Part shown: in pieces, positions 13,857-20,511 of the stretch
Numbering within the stretch: position 1 is the first letter of the stretch
Layout of the letters: each line of letters opens with the position of its first letter
Assembly: GCA_002327305.1 (NCBI GenBank)
Contig: DCUZ01000114.1
Span: forward strand, 1-20,511
Source of the DNA: Holophagales bacterium UBA2201
GTDB taxonomy: Bacteria > Acidobacteriota > Thermoanaerobaculia > UBA2201
Direction: 5' to 3'
DNA length: 20,511 nt
The notes under the pieces: model-generated
The model's input: the letters and a program-made list of their open reading frames with translations, nothing else
Database searches by the model: none
What the model was told of the DNA's origin: nothing
Translations under genes and position numbers: made by a program

Positions 13857-13963
13857 GAATAATTTCGGCAGAAGATATTGACCGGCGTTACCCCCCACAG
13901 GGTCGGTGGATGCGAGATGATTTGTTCACCGCAAGGGCACAGCATGCTGTGCCCCTACGATAG
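13853..13963 (+). CDS. 36-residue ORF ended by the palindromic repeat; probable gene remnant
   Basis: An ATG overlaps the stop of the membrane protein (ATGA at 13853-13856), typical of translational coupling, with GGAGGG at 13842-13847 as ribosome site. The frame encodes MRIISAEDIDRRYPPQGRWM and a few more residues, then reads into the inverted palindromic repeat, whose CTACGATAG end supplies the stop (13961-13963). The last eight or so residues are therefore repeat-encoded. The start looks like that of a real coupled gene cut short by the repeat. I do not recognise the family. Confidence 0.4.
   Translation: MRIISAEDIDRRYPPQGRWMRDDLFTARAQHAVPLR
13930..13958 (-). repeat. Dispersed palindromic repeat, copy 3 (inverted)
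   Basis: These 29 bases are the exact reverse complement of the first 29 bases of copies 1 and 2. The palindromic core is at 13935-13954. No MITE-like element accompanies this copy. It lies between the small ORF and the glycosyltransferase and ends inside a coding frame. Confidence 0.85.
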
Positions 13964-13975
13964 GGAGGCACAGCG

Positions 13976-14746
13976 GTGATCATTGAAATCATCATCCCGG
14001 CGTACAACGAATCCAAGCGCATAGCGTCCACGCTGGAGCGGTGTTTCGCCTACCAGCCGCCGGCGGGCCACACCCTGCGCGTCACGGTTTGCGACGACGG
14101 CTCCACCGACGACACCTGCTCTATCGTGGAGGGGCTGGCGGCCCGGTTCCCGGACCTGCGGCTCCTGAGGGTCGGCTCCAACAAGGGCAAGGGGGCCGCG
14201 GTCCGCCTCGGGATGACCCAGTCCCTCCCCGATTCCGATTATCTTCTGCTCTCCGATGCCGACCTCGCCTCCCCCATCGAAGAGGTGGAGCGCCTCCTTC
14301 CCCACATGGAGCACGCCGCGGTGGCCATCGGCTCACGGGCCCTCGACCGGTCGCTCATCCAGGTGCACCAGCCGCCCCACCGCGAATTCATGGGGATCGT
14401 CTACAACCGCCTCGTCCAGACCCTCCTCCTCCCGGGCCTCTATGACACGCAATGCGGATTTAAATTATTTCGGGCAACGGTCGCGCGGGAGATCTTCGGG
14501 GCCTCGCTCGTGGACGGCTTCTCCTACGACGTGGAGGTCCTGCGCCTGGCGACGGCGCGGGGCTACATCGTCGAGGAGGTGCCGGTGCGCTGGTTCCACG
14601 TGGGCGACAGCAAGGTGCGCCTCCTGAGCGCGCCGGCGGCGATGTTCTGGGAGGTGGTGGTTATTTCCCGCCGTTTGGGGCGAGGGCCGCGAGCTTGTCG
14701 ATGCGGCGCTGGTGCCGGCTTTCCGGTCCGGCGTATTCCGTTCTGA
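13976..14746 (+). CDS. Family 2 glycosyltransferase, dolichyl/polyprenyl-phosphate sugar synthase-like
   Basis: A 256-residue protein with a GTG start at 13976 behind AGGGAGG (13962-13968). Motifs run in GT-A order: IIIPAYNES (6-13), CDDGSTDDT (39-47), NKGKGAAVRLGM (69-80), the metal-binding SDADL (93-97) and DTQCGFKLF (157-165), then VDGFSYDVEVL and EVPVRWFHV. This pattern matches dolichyl-phosphate glucosyl/mannosyltransferases (ALG5/DPM1 type), which load a nucleotide sugar onto a lipid phosphate at the membrane. No transmembrane tail is present. The last 28 residues (from about 229) are antisense to the end of rpiB and look like run-on sequence. The membrane protein upstream could use the lipid-linked sugar, which is inference. 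Confidence 0.87.
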   Translation: MIIEIIIPAYNESKRIASTLERCFAYQPPAGHTLRVTVCDDGSTDDTCSIVEGLAARFPDLRLLRVGSNKGKGAAVRLGMTQSLPDSDYLLLSDADLASPIEEVERLLPHMEHAAVAIGSRALDRSLIQVHQPPHREFMGIVYNRLVQTLLLPGLYDTQCGFKLFRATVAREIFGASLVDGFSYDVEVLRLATARGYIVEEVPVRWFHVGDSKVRLLSAPAAMFWEVVVISRRLGRGPRACRCGAGAGFPVRRIPF

Positions 14747-15125
14747 GGAACGTGGTCACGATGGCCTTGGCGTACTCGGCCGCCACCACGCGCGAGCCGA
14801 GGGTGAGGACGTTCGCGTCATTGTGCTCGCGGGCGAGGCGGGCGGTGAAGTCGGTGAGGCAATTGGCCGCCCGCACCTGGGGGAAGCGGTTGGCCATGAT
14901 GGCCATCCCGATCCCCGTCCCGCAGACCAGGATGCCCCGCTCGAACTCCCCCTCGCGGATCCCGCGGGCGAGGCGCGCGGCGAAGTCGGGATAGTCCACC
15001 GACTCGCTCCCGTTGAACGCCCCCAGGTCCACCACCGTCAGCCCCAGCTCCTGGAGCCAGGGCTGGAGGACGGTTTTCAGTTCGTAGCCGGCGTGATCGC
15101 TGGCGATGGCGACGGTTTTAACCAT
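14661..15125 (-). CDS. Ribose-5-phosphate isomerase B
   Basis: A 154-residue protein, close to the usual 149. It interconverts ribose-5-phosphate and ribulose-5-phosphate in the pentose phosphate pathway. ASDHAGYELK (8-17), VDYPDFAARLA, the catalytic Cys68 in LVCGTGIGMAIMANR (67-80) and REHNDANVLTLGSR (99-112) are all present. The start is ATG 15125-15123, with GGGGGAG upstream. A much longer reading of this frame is only the shadow of folC. It overlaps the end of folC by 49 bases, so it is coupled to it. Its own 3' end overlaps the tail of the convergent glycosyltransferase. Confidence 0.95.
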   Translation of the reverse strand: MVKTVAIASDHAGYELKTVLQPWLQELGLTVVDLGAFNGSESVDYPDFAARLARGIREGEFERGILVCGTGIGMAIMANRFPQVRAANCLTDFTARLAREHNDANVLTLGSRVVAAEYAKAIVTTFLRTEYAGPESRHQRRIDKLAALAPNGGK

Positions 15126-16369
15126 GTGTACAGCTCCCCCAGAAAGTAGATTGACCCGGTGAAAAGGGGCGTTCCGCCGCCGTTGAAGGCGCGGGCGAGC
15201 CCCTGATCCAGGTCGGCGTGGACGGTGACGCACGGGTGATCCAGCCGCGCGCGGAGGCGGCGCCACTCGGGCGGCGTCATGCTGCGCTCCTTCGGGATGG
15301 AGAGGAGGTGCACCTCCCGGGCGAAGGGGAGGATGGGTCGCAGGATCCCCAGCGGCCGCTTGTCCCGCATGGCGCAGAAGTAGAGGTCCAGGTCCTTCAT
15401 CCCGAGCCGTCGGAGGGCCCGGGCCAGGGCGGCGGCCCCTCCGGGGTTGTGGGCGGCGTCCACGAGCACCGTGCGCCCGTTGACGGCAAGGGCCTGAAGG
15501 CGGCCGGGCCACGCGGCGCGCGCGATGCCCACCTGGACGGCCTCCGCCGTGAGAGAAAAGCGGAACCGTTCGCTCAGCCATTCGGCCGCCGCCACGGCCA
15601 GGGCCGCGTTGGCAGCCTGGTGCTCTCCCAGCAGGGTCGTGAACAGCGGGTATTCCCGCCGCTTCGTTCTCACGGTGAATCCCATTCCCTCCCCCTCCAT
15701 GGACCGGACCCTCCAGTCCGCCAGGGCGTTCAGGTCGAACAGGGGGGCGCCCGCCCCTGCCGCCTCCCGGCGGAGGACGGCCAGGGCGGCCGGCCGCTGG
15801 GGCCCCGTGATCGCGGGCACCCCCGTCTTGAGGATGCCGGCCTTTTCGAAGGCGATGGCGGCGAGGGTCCGCCCCAGGGCCTGCTGGTGGTCCATCGAAA
15901 CGGGGGTGACGAGGGAGAGGACGGCACCGAACCGGTTGCTGGCATCGTACCGTCCTCCGAGGCCCACCTCCAGGATGTTCAGGTCGGTGCCCGTTGCTCG
16001 GAAATGGAGGAGCGCCGCCGCGGTGAGGGCCTCGAAAAAGGTGGGGCGTTCGGGGAGCGATGGAAAGGCCGCTTCGATCCGCCGCAGGTGCCGCTCGAGG
16101 TCGTCCGCGGGAATGGGGCGCTCCCCCACGCGGATCCGCTCGGACACTTCGACCAGGTGCGGCGAGGAGTAGAGCCCGGTCCGCAGGCCCGCGCGGCGGA
16201 GGATGGATTCCAGATAGGCACAGGTGGAACCCTTGCCGTTGGTGCCGGCCACGATGACGTGGGGACCCTCGGCGGGGATCTCCAGGGCCCTGCAAAGGGC
16301 CTCGATGCGCTCCAGCCCCAGCGAAATATGGTTGGGTTTCAGGGATTCGAGGAACTCGTCAACCCACAT
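15077..16369 (-). CDS. Bifunctional folylpolyglutamate / dihydrofolate synthase
   Basis: A 430-residue Mur-ligase-family protein of usual length. It adds glutamate to dihydropteroate or folates with ATP. Motifs: the P-loop AGTNGKGST (41-49), FFEALTAAALLHF (111-123), LEVGLGGRYDASN (133-145), MDHQQALGRTLAAIAFEKAGILK (159-181, with the lysine that is carbamylated in the family), LLGEHQAANAALA, WPGRLQ and DAAHNPGGA. The start ATG (16369-16367) lies inside the end of accD (11-base overlap), and the 3' end overlaps rpiB by 49 bases. The accD-folC order is common in bacteria. Confidence 0.95.
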   Translation of the reverse strand: MWVDEFLESLKPNHISLGLERIEALCRALEIPAEGPHVIVAGTNGKGSTCAYLESILRRAGLRTGLYSSPHLVEVSERIRVGERPIPADDLERHLRRIEAAFPSLPERPTFFEALTAAALLHFRATGTDLNILEVGLGGRYDASNRFGAVLSLVTPVSMDHQQALGRTLAAIAFEKAGILKTGVPAITGPQRPAALAVLRREAAGAGAPLFDLNALADWRVRSMEGEGMGFTVRTKRREYPLFTTLLGEHQAANAALAVAAAEWLSERFRFSLTAEAVQVGIARAAWPGRLQALAVNGRTVLVDAAHNPGGAAALARALRRLGMKDLDLYFCAMRDKRPLGILRPILPFAREVHLLSIPKERSMTPPEWRRLRARLDHPCVTVHADLDQGLARAFNGGGTPLFTGSIYFLGELYTWLKPSPSPAITPATN

Positions 16370-17246
16370 GGAGGAGCCGCAGGAGGTTGCCCACGGCGGC
16401 CTTCAACTGGTTCCTGGGGAGCACCAGATCCACCATCCCCTTCTCCAGGACGAATTCGGCGCTCTGGAACCCTTCGGGCAGTTTTTGCCGGATGGTCTGT
16501 TCGATGACCCTCTGACCGGCGAACCCGATCAGGGCTTTCGGCTCGGCGATGTTGACGTCCCCCTGCATGGCGTAGGAGGCGGTGACGCCGCCCGTCGTGG
16601 GGTCGGCCAGGATGCTGATGAACGGGAGACCGGCCTCCCGCAGGCGGGCGACCGCCGCCGAGATCTTGGCCATCTGCATCAGGGAGAGAATGCCCTCCTG
16701 CATCCGGGCCCCGCCGGAGCAGGAGATGACGACGAGGGGTTTCCCCTCCGCCAGGGCCCGTTCGGCGGCGCGGGTGATCTTCTCCCCCACGGCGCTTCCC
16801 ATGGACCCGCCGATGAAACGAAAGTCCATGGAACACAGGATTGCAGGAATACCTTCAATCGTGCCTTCGGCACATAGAATGGCATCGAAACCGCCCAGTA
16901 CTTCATTGAGTTTTTTCACTGCGTCCTTGTAATTGACGCTCTTGAATACATCCTTGCCTTTTTCCTGACTTTTTTCCACATCTTTCTTGGAATACGAGAA
17001 CTTCAATGGATCCGCTGATTTGATCTCATTTCCAAATGCCGTCCATTTGCCTGCGTCGCAGAGCATATCCAACCGTTCCCGGGCGGTCAGCGGAAAATGG
17101 TATCCGCATTTGGGGCAGATCTTCCCTCCGCGCGCGACCTCCTTGGAGTAGATGATCTCCTTGCAGGCCTTGCACTTGACCCACAGTCCCTCGGGGATCT
17201 TGATCGGACCGGAGGGACGCTCGGGGGGAGGGGTGTTTTCCGACAT
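16359..17246 (-). CDS. Acetyl-CoA carboxylase carboxyltransferase, beta subunit
   Basis: A 295-residue protein of standard length. It pairs with AccA to move the carboxyl group from biotin to acetyl-CoA, the first step of fatty acid synthesis. The N-terminal zinc ribbon has C25/C28 and C44/C47 (CKAC, CPKC). The crotonase-fold core shows DFRFIGGSMGSAVGEKI (141-157), SCSGGARMQEG (175-185) with the oxyanion glycines, ADPTTGGVTASYA and GFAGQRVIEQTI. The start is ATG 17246-17244. Bases of about 16820-17060, which cover residues ~62-142, are markedly poorer in GC than either flank. The gene leads accD-folC-rpiB, and its own weak promoter may lie just upstream. Confidence 0.96.
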   Translation of the reverse strand: MSENTPPPERPSGPIKIPEGLWVKCKACKEIIYSKEVARGGKICPKCGYHFPLTARERLDMLCDAGKWTAFGNEIKSADPLKFSYSKKDVEKSQEKGKDVFKSVNYKDAVKKLNEVLGGFDAILCAEGTIEGIPAILCSMDFRFIGGSMGSAVGEKITRAAERALAEGKPLVVISCSGGARMQEGILSLMQMAKISAAVARLREAGLPFISILADPTTGGVTASYAMQGDVNIAEPKALIGFAGQRVIEQTIRQKLPEGFQSAEFVLEKGMVDLVLPRNQLKAAVGNLLRLLHVG

Positions 17247-17254
17247 GGGACTCC

Positions 17255-17284
17255 ATTATCCCAGAAATCGGGGCGAAATGCCAG
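17255..17284 (-). promoter_or_regulatory. Possible promoter of accD-folC-rpiB
   Basis: On the minus strand, CTGGCA (17284-17279), an 18-base spacer and GATAAT (17260-17255), with the accD ATG eight bases further on. A start near 17247 would give an almost leaderless mRNA; GGAG lies in the gap. The -35 is poor, so read-through from the AbgT-family gene upstream is an alternative. Confidence 0.3.
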
Positions 17285-17289
17285 CGCGC

Positions 17290-18831
17290 CTACGGCGTTT
17301 GATAGCCCAGCGGACCGTCGGGCCCCACCGGAAGGCCCAGGAGGAACCAGGCCACCAACAGGAGGGTCCAGAGCAGGCCAAAGACGAGGGTGTAGGGCAG
17401 CATGGTGGAAACGATGGTCCCGATGCCGTTCTTCGCGTCGTACTTCTCGGCGAAGGTCACGATGAGGGCGAAATAGGACATCATGGGGGTGACCACGTTC
17501 GTGATGGAGTCGCCGATGCGGAACACCGCCTGGGTGAGGGCGGGATGGTACCCCAGGAGCATGAACATGGGGACGAACACCGGGGCCATGATGGCCCATT
17601 TGGCCGAGGCCGACCCCATGAACAGGTTGATGAGGGCGGAAAGCAGGACGAACCCCACCATCAGGAGAACGCCCGTCAGCCCGATGGAGCGGAGGAACTC
17701 GGCGCCGTGGATGGCCAGGATCAGCCCCAGGTTGGAATGGGAGAAGAAATAGACGAACTGGGCCGCGAAGAACACCAGGACGATGTAGCCGGCCATGTGC
17801 CCCATGGACCCCGTCATCTGCCTGACCACGTCCTTGTCGCTGCGGATGGAACCGGTCGTGACGCCGTAGACCAGCCCGGGCACCAGGAAGAAGAGCATGA
17901 TGGCGGTGACCAGACCGTTGAAGAACGCCGAACGCAGAAGCCCCTGACCCGGGTGCCTCAACAGGCCGTCCCCCGGCGCCGCGGCCGCGGCCAGCAGGCC
18001 CAGGAGGAGGACCAGCGCCAGGGCTGCGAGGAGGAGGCCCCGCTTCTCGGAGACATTGAGCTCATCCAGCTTTTGGGGGGTCTGGCCGCCCCGGTAGGCG
18101 CCCAGGCGGGGTTCCACGATCCTCTCGGTGACCAGGGTCCCCGCCGCCACGATCAGGAGGGCGGAGGCGCCCATGAAATAGAGGTTCGCAGCCGGACTGA
18201 TGTGCATGGCGGGGTCCAGGATCTGGGCCGCACTTTCGGACAGGCCCGCCAGCACCGGGTCGATGGCGGTGATCATGAAGTTGGCCCCGAAGCCGCCGCT
18301 GACCCCGGCAAAGGCCGCCGCCAGGCCCGCGAGGGGGTGGCGGCCCAGGGCCAGGAAGATGGCCGCGCCCAGCGGGATCAGGATCACATACCCCGCCTCG
18401 GAGGCGATGTGGGACAGCACCCCCGCCAGGACCAGCGCGGCGGTGATAAGCCGGCGCGGCGCCCGTAGGACGAGGAACCGGATCAGGGCGGAGAGGAGGC
18501 CCGACCCCTCAGCCACCCCGATGCCGATCATCACCACCAGGACCAGGCCCAGGGGGGGGAAGCGGACAAAATTCTTCTCCAGCGACTCGAACATCCACCG
18601 CACCCCCTCCCCGTCCATCAGATTGCGGACCGAGACGGTTTCACCCGTCCCGGGGTGGATGACCTGCAGACCGGCCGCCGAGGCGGCCCAGGAGAGAAGC
18701 GCCACCGCCACGGCGAGGAGGGCGAAGAGGGTCGCGGGGTGCGGAAGGGCGTTCCCGACCGCTTCAACCCGGTCCAGAACCCGAAGAACCAGGGGGCGTT
18801 TGGGGGGCTGGGCGGCTTTTGGATTCGTCAC
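17290..18831 (-). CDS. AbgT-family transporter
   Basis: A 513-residue inner-membrane protein of typical family length. The start is GTG 18831-18829, five bases after AAAGGAGG. Many hydrophobic helices are present, with family-like blocks: NALPHPATLFALLA near residue 30, LVLVVMIGIGVAEGSGLLSAL, SHIASEAGYVILIPLGAAIF, GFGANFMITAIDPVLAGL, and near the end NLFMGSASAKWAIMAPVFVPM and FRIGDSITNVVTPMMSYFAL. Founding members import p-aminobenzoyl-glutamate, a folate breakdown product; others (MtrF, YdaH) export sulphonamides. Which applies here cannot be told. It has its own promoter and hairpin-separated upstream neighbour. It precedes accD and folC by 43 bases, so a folate link is suggestive only. Confidence 0.9.
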   Translation of the reverse strand: MTNPKAAQPPKRPLVLRVLDRVEAVGNALPHPATLFALLAVAVALLSWAASAAGLQVIHPGTGETVSVRNLMDGEGVRWMFESLEKNFVRFPPLGLVLVVMIGIGVAEGSGLLSALIRFLVLRAPRRLITAALVLAGVLSHIASEAGYVILIPLGAAIFLALGRHPLAGLAAAFAGVSGGFGANFMITAIDPVLAGLSESAAQILDPAMHISPAANLYFMGASALLIVAAGTLVTERIVEPRLGAYRGGQTPQKLDELNVSEKRGLLLAALALVLLLGLLAAAAAPGDGLLRHPGQGLLRSAFFNGLVTAIMLFFLVPGLVYGVTTGSIRSDKDVVRQMTGSMGHMAGYIVLVFFAAQFVYFFSHSNLGLILAIHGAEFLRSIGLTGVLLMVGFVLLSALINLFMGSASAKWAIMAPVFVPMFMLLGYHPALTQAVFRIGDSITNVVTPMMSYFALIVTFAEKYDAKNGIGTIVSTMLPYTLVFGLLWTLLLVAWFLLGLPVGPDGPLGYQTP

Positions 18832-18884
18832 GAAGGCCTCCTTTCACCATATCCGGGAGAACAGTGCCCGGACCGGGCGGCGGC

Positions 18885-18912
18885 AGTATACCACGGGGCC
18901 GCGCCGGTCCAA
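18885..18912 (-). promoter_or_regulatory. Sigma-70 promoter of the AbgT-family gene
   Basis: On the minus strand, TTGGAC (18912-18907), a 16-base spacer and TATACT (18890-18885). The start would be near 18878, with a leader of about 47 bases and the AAAGGAGG ribosome site. The -35 box lies largely in the loop of the hairpin that follows the permease gene. Confidence 0.65.
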
Positions 18913-18921
18913 TGCCGGCGC
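18901..18921 (-). terminator. Hairpin just after the MacB-like gene
   Basis: GCGCCGG (18901-18907) and CCGGCGC (18915-18921) form a 7-base-pair stem with a 7-base loop, starting directly after the permease stop codon. No T-run follows, so it may protect the mRNA 3' end or act as a weak terminator. It overlaps the promoter of the next gene. Confidence 0.4.
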
Positions 18922-18922
18922 C

Positions 18923-20149
18923 TCACTCGTGCCGCAGGGCCTGGATGGGGTTGAGGAGGGCGGCCTTGTTGGCGGGGTAGAACCCGAAGAAGATCCCGAC
19001 AAGGGCCGAGAAGCTGAACGCCAGGAGAACGGAGGGCGCCGTCAGAATGACCGCCCACCCCGCGAACCGGCTGATGAGGGCGGAGGCGGCCACCCCCAGG
19101 GCGATGCCGATGAGCCCCCCGATGCAGGAGAGGGTGACCGCCTCGATGAGGAACTGGAGGCGGACGTCCCCCCTTCGGGCCCCCACGGACCGCCGCAGGC
19201 CGATCTCCTTGGTGCGCTCCGAGACGGTGACGAACATGATGTTCATGATGCCGATCCCCCCGACCAGGAGGGAGACGGAGGCCACGGCCGCCAGCAGGAG
19301 CCCCATCACCCGGGCCGACTCCTCACGGGCCTGCATGAAGGAGGTGAGGTTGCGGATGCTGAAGTCGTCGTCCTGTTTCGGCCCGAGACGATGGCGCTGG
19401 CGCAGAAGCGCGCGGATCTCCGCCTCCGCCCGGTCCAGCGGGACTTCGTCGCGCACCTTGACGGCGATGGTGCGGACGGCCCCGGGGAACGGGGAGCCGA
19501 ACAGCTTTCGCTGCGCCGTGGTGAGGGGGACGATGATGGTGTCGTCCTGGTCGTCCCCGCGGTCGGTCTGCCCTTTGGCCTCGAGGACCCCCAGCACCCT
19601 GAAGGGGACGTTTTTGATGCGCACGTGCTTCCCGAGCGGGTCTTCTCCACCGAAGAGGTTTTCCACCACGGTCTGGCCGAGGAGGCACACCTTGGCGCTG
19701 GAACGCACCTCGGCGTCGGCGAACACCCGTCCCGCGGCCAGGCGCCAGTTGCGGACGGCCAGGATGCCCGGCGTGCTCCCCACGATCCCCGTGGACCAGT
19801 TGAGGTTGCCGTAGACCACCTGCGCGACGCCGTTGTGGCTCGGGGCGATGTCCTCCACGGCGGACAGACGCTGGATGGCCTCGGCGTCCCCCAGGGTGAG
19901 GGTCAGCTGGGAACCCATCCCCATCCGGACGCCGCCGGCGGTGGTGCTGCCCGGAATGACCAGCAGGAGGTTGGTGCCCATCGAGGCCATCTGCTCCTCG
20001 ATCTTCCGGCTGGCCCCCTCCCCCACCGCCATCATGGCGATGACCGAAGCCACGCCGATGATGATCCCCAGCATCGTCAGGAACGACCGCAGTTTGTTGA
20101 CCAGGAGGGCCGTGAGGGCGATGCGGAAGGTGGAGGTCCAGCCGGTCAC
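18923..20149 (-). CDS. MacB-type ABC transporter permease (permease domain only)
   Basis: A 408-residue protein starting at GTG 20149-20147, with AGGAG upstream. It has the four-helix MacB/FtsX-like layout. The first helix is in RSFLTMLGIIIGVASVIAMMAVGEGA (about 20-46), and a large periplasmic domain follows (about 50-280, with LLLVIPGSTTAGGVRMGMGS and GQTVVENLFGGEDPLGKHVRI). Three C-terminal helices begin at about 283 with LLLAAVASVSLLVGGIGIMNIM, then the SERTKEIGLRRSVGAR segment. The end NPIQALRHE is typical. It would work with the adaptor encoded 8 bases upstream and an ATPase that is not fused and not present in this window. Substrate is unknown; peptides, lipoproteins or macrolides are known for relatives. 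Confidence 0.92.
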   Translation of the reverse strand: MTGWTSTFRIALTALLVNKLRSFLTMLGIIIGVASVIAMMAVGEGASRKIEEQMASMGTNLLLVIPGSTTAGGVRMGMGSQLTLTLGDAEAIQRLSAVEDIAPSHNGVAQVVYGNLNWSTGIVGSTPGILAVRNWRLAAGRVFADAEVRSSAKVCLLGQTVVENLFGGEDPLGKHVRIKNVPFRVLGVLEAKGQTDRGDDQDDTIIVPLTTAQRKLFGSPFPGAVRTIAVKVRDEVPLDRAEAEIRALLRQRHRLGPKQDDDFSIRNLTSFMQAREESARVMGLLLAAVASVSLLVGGIGIMNIMFVTVSERTKEIGLRRSVGARRGDVRLQFLIEAVTLSCIGGLIGIALGVAASALISRFAGWAVILTAPSVLLAFSFSALVGIFFGFYPANKAALLNPIQALRHE

Positions 20150-20157
20150 GGGGGCTC

Positions 20158-20511
20158 CTACGGGAACCGGGGGGAAGGGCTTCCAGGACGCGAGGCGGAG
20201 CGGGCGCCCGGGCTCTCCACGATCACCTTCATCCCTTCGCGCAGGTCCGGCGAAACCACCTCGGTGTAGACGCCGTCGGACAACCCGAGGAAAACGGTGA
20301 CGCTACGGGGCTTTCCCCCCTCGACCACCCACACCGCGGATGCCCTCCCGGACGGCTTCGGCCCGCCGGCGGGGGGCCGGGCCATCTCTTTCCGGGCTTC
20401 TCCCGCTTCCCCACTTCCCGGCTTCCCCGCTTCCCCGCTTCCCGGCTTCCCGGCTTCCCCGCTTCCCGGCTTCCCCGCTTCCCCGCTTCCCCGTTTCCCG
20501 GATTCCCCGTT
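20158..20511 (-). CDS. Efflux periplasmic adaptor (MacA/HlyD-like), C-terminal part only
   Basis: The gene enters from the right edge; 117 C-terminal residues are visible. The last part (ASAVWVVEGGKPRSVTVFL, then SDGVYTEVVSPDLREGMKVIVE) matches the membrane-proximal domain of MacA-like adaptors, which join an inner-membrane transporter to an outer-membrane channel. Before it, 37 residues form an in-frame repeat of the 8-residue unit GEAGKPGS (about 4.6 copies), lengthening the linker in front of this domain. The stop TAG (20160-20158) lies in the ribosome-site region of the permease gene, so the two are one operon. The start and signal or anchor are outside the window. Confidence 0.82.
   Translation of the reverse strand, partial: NGESGKRGSGEAGKPGSGEAGKPGSGEAGKPGSGEAGEARKEMARPPAGGPKPSGRASAVWVVEGGKPRSVTVFLGLSDGVYTEVVSPDLREGMKVIVESPGARSASRPGSPSPRFP
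20401..20511. repeat. 24-base tandem repeat coding for GEAGKPGS
   Basis: On the plus strand, units of the form CCCGGCTTCCCCGCTTCCCC plus four bases repeat with period 24, most regular at 20417-20488, and reach the window edge. Sub-units of 8-10 bases (CTTCCCCG, CTTCCCGG) are visible within. The period is a multiple of three, so copy-number change would keep the adaptor frame. Confidence 0.85.

Noticed and set aside
14661..16295. Reading rpiB as the C-terminal part of a 544-residue protein
   Set aside because: The first ~390 residues are out-of-frame folC with Pro/Arg/Gly-rich content. The real rpiB starts at 15125 with its own ribosome site.
15218..16507. Plus-strand frame of 429 codons opposite folC
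   Set aside because: Shadow of folC, whose motifs are complete; the plus product has no recognisable domain.
18200..20269. Plus-strand frame of 689 codons opposite the AbgT-family and MacB-like genes
   Set aside because: It is antisense to two clearly recognised genes, and its product is a low-complexity Arg/Gly/Asp/His mix. Long antisense frames are expected at this GC content.
20401..20511. Possible CRISPR or non-coding satellite at the window end
   Set aside because: It is continuous in frame with the adaptor protein, has a 24-base period and has no spacers.

Overview
This is a GC-rich bacterial window with a Gram-negative character: it encodes an outer-membrane porin, periplasmic multihaem cytochromes, a Tat signal and an efflux periplasmic adaptor. 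The large surface protein combines a CSLREA-type beta-helix, thrombospondin type 3 repeats, LamG domains and a C-terminal domain ending in a cysteine-containing segment. Together with the MtrA/MtrB-like pair, this suggests an Acidobacteriota-like or other metal-respiring anaerobe. That lineage guess is inference; the window holds no rRNA or other marker gene.

Left part (1-5920): an intergenic stretch carries two kinds of dispersed repeat, followed by a 1232-residue secreted modular protein (497-4195). An IS110-family insertion sequence follows (transposase 4565-5593), with a strongly structured upstream region that is a candidate bridge-RNA locus. A second copy of the same composite repeat lies at 5702-5834.

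Middle (5921-7277, minus strand): a two-gene arsenic-type operon under a promoter with perfect consensus hexamers. It encodes a fusion of a DGC (putative zinc-binding) domain with an ArsC-like domain whose catalytic residues are largely replaced, overlapping an ArsR-family repressor gene.

Middle (7481-11719, plus strand): a promoter with a near-perfect palindrome at the expected transcription start drives three genes, ending in a strong hairpin. They encode a Tat-exported split-Soret/C-GCAxxG-C-C dihaem protein, a decahaem MtrA/DmsE-like cytochrome and an MtrB/PioB-like outer-membrane barrel. Together they look like a trans-outer-membrane electron conduit with an unusual periplasmic partner. 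With the degenerate ArsC fusion, this is the most interesting biology in the window.

Right part: a polytopic membrane protein with a low-GC 3' third (11799-13856), a tiny ORF ended by an inverted copy of the palindromic repeat, and a GT2 glycosyltransferase that runs 86 bases into rpiB on the other strand. The minus strand from 20511 down to 14661 carries an efflux adaptor (partial, with an in-frame 8-residue repeat), a MacB-like permease, an AbgT-family transporter, then accD, folC and rpiB as an overlapping housekeeping cluster.
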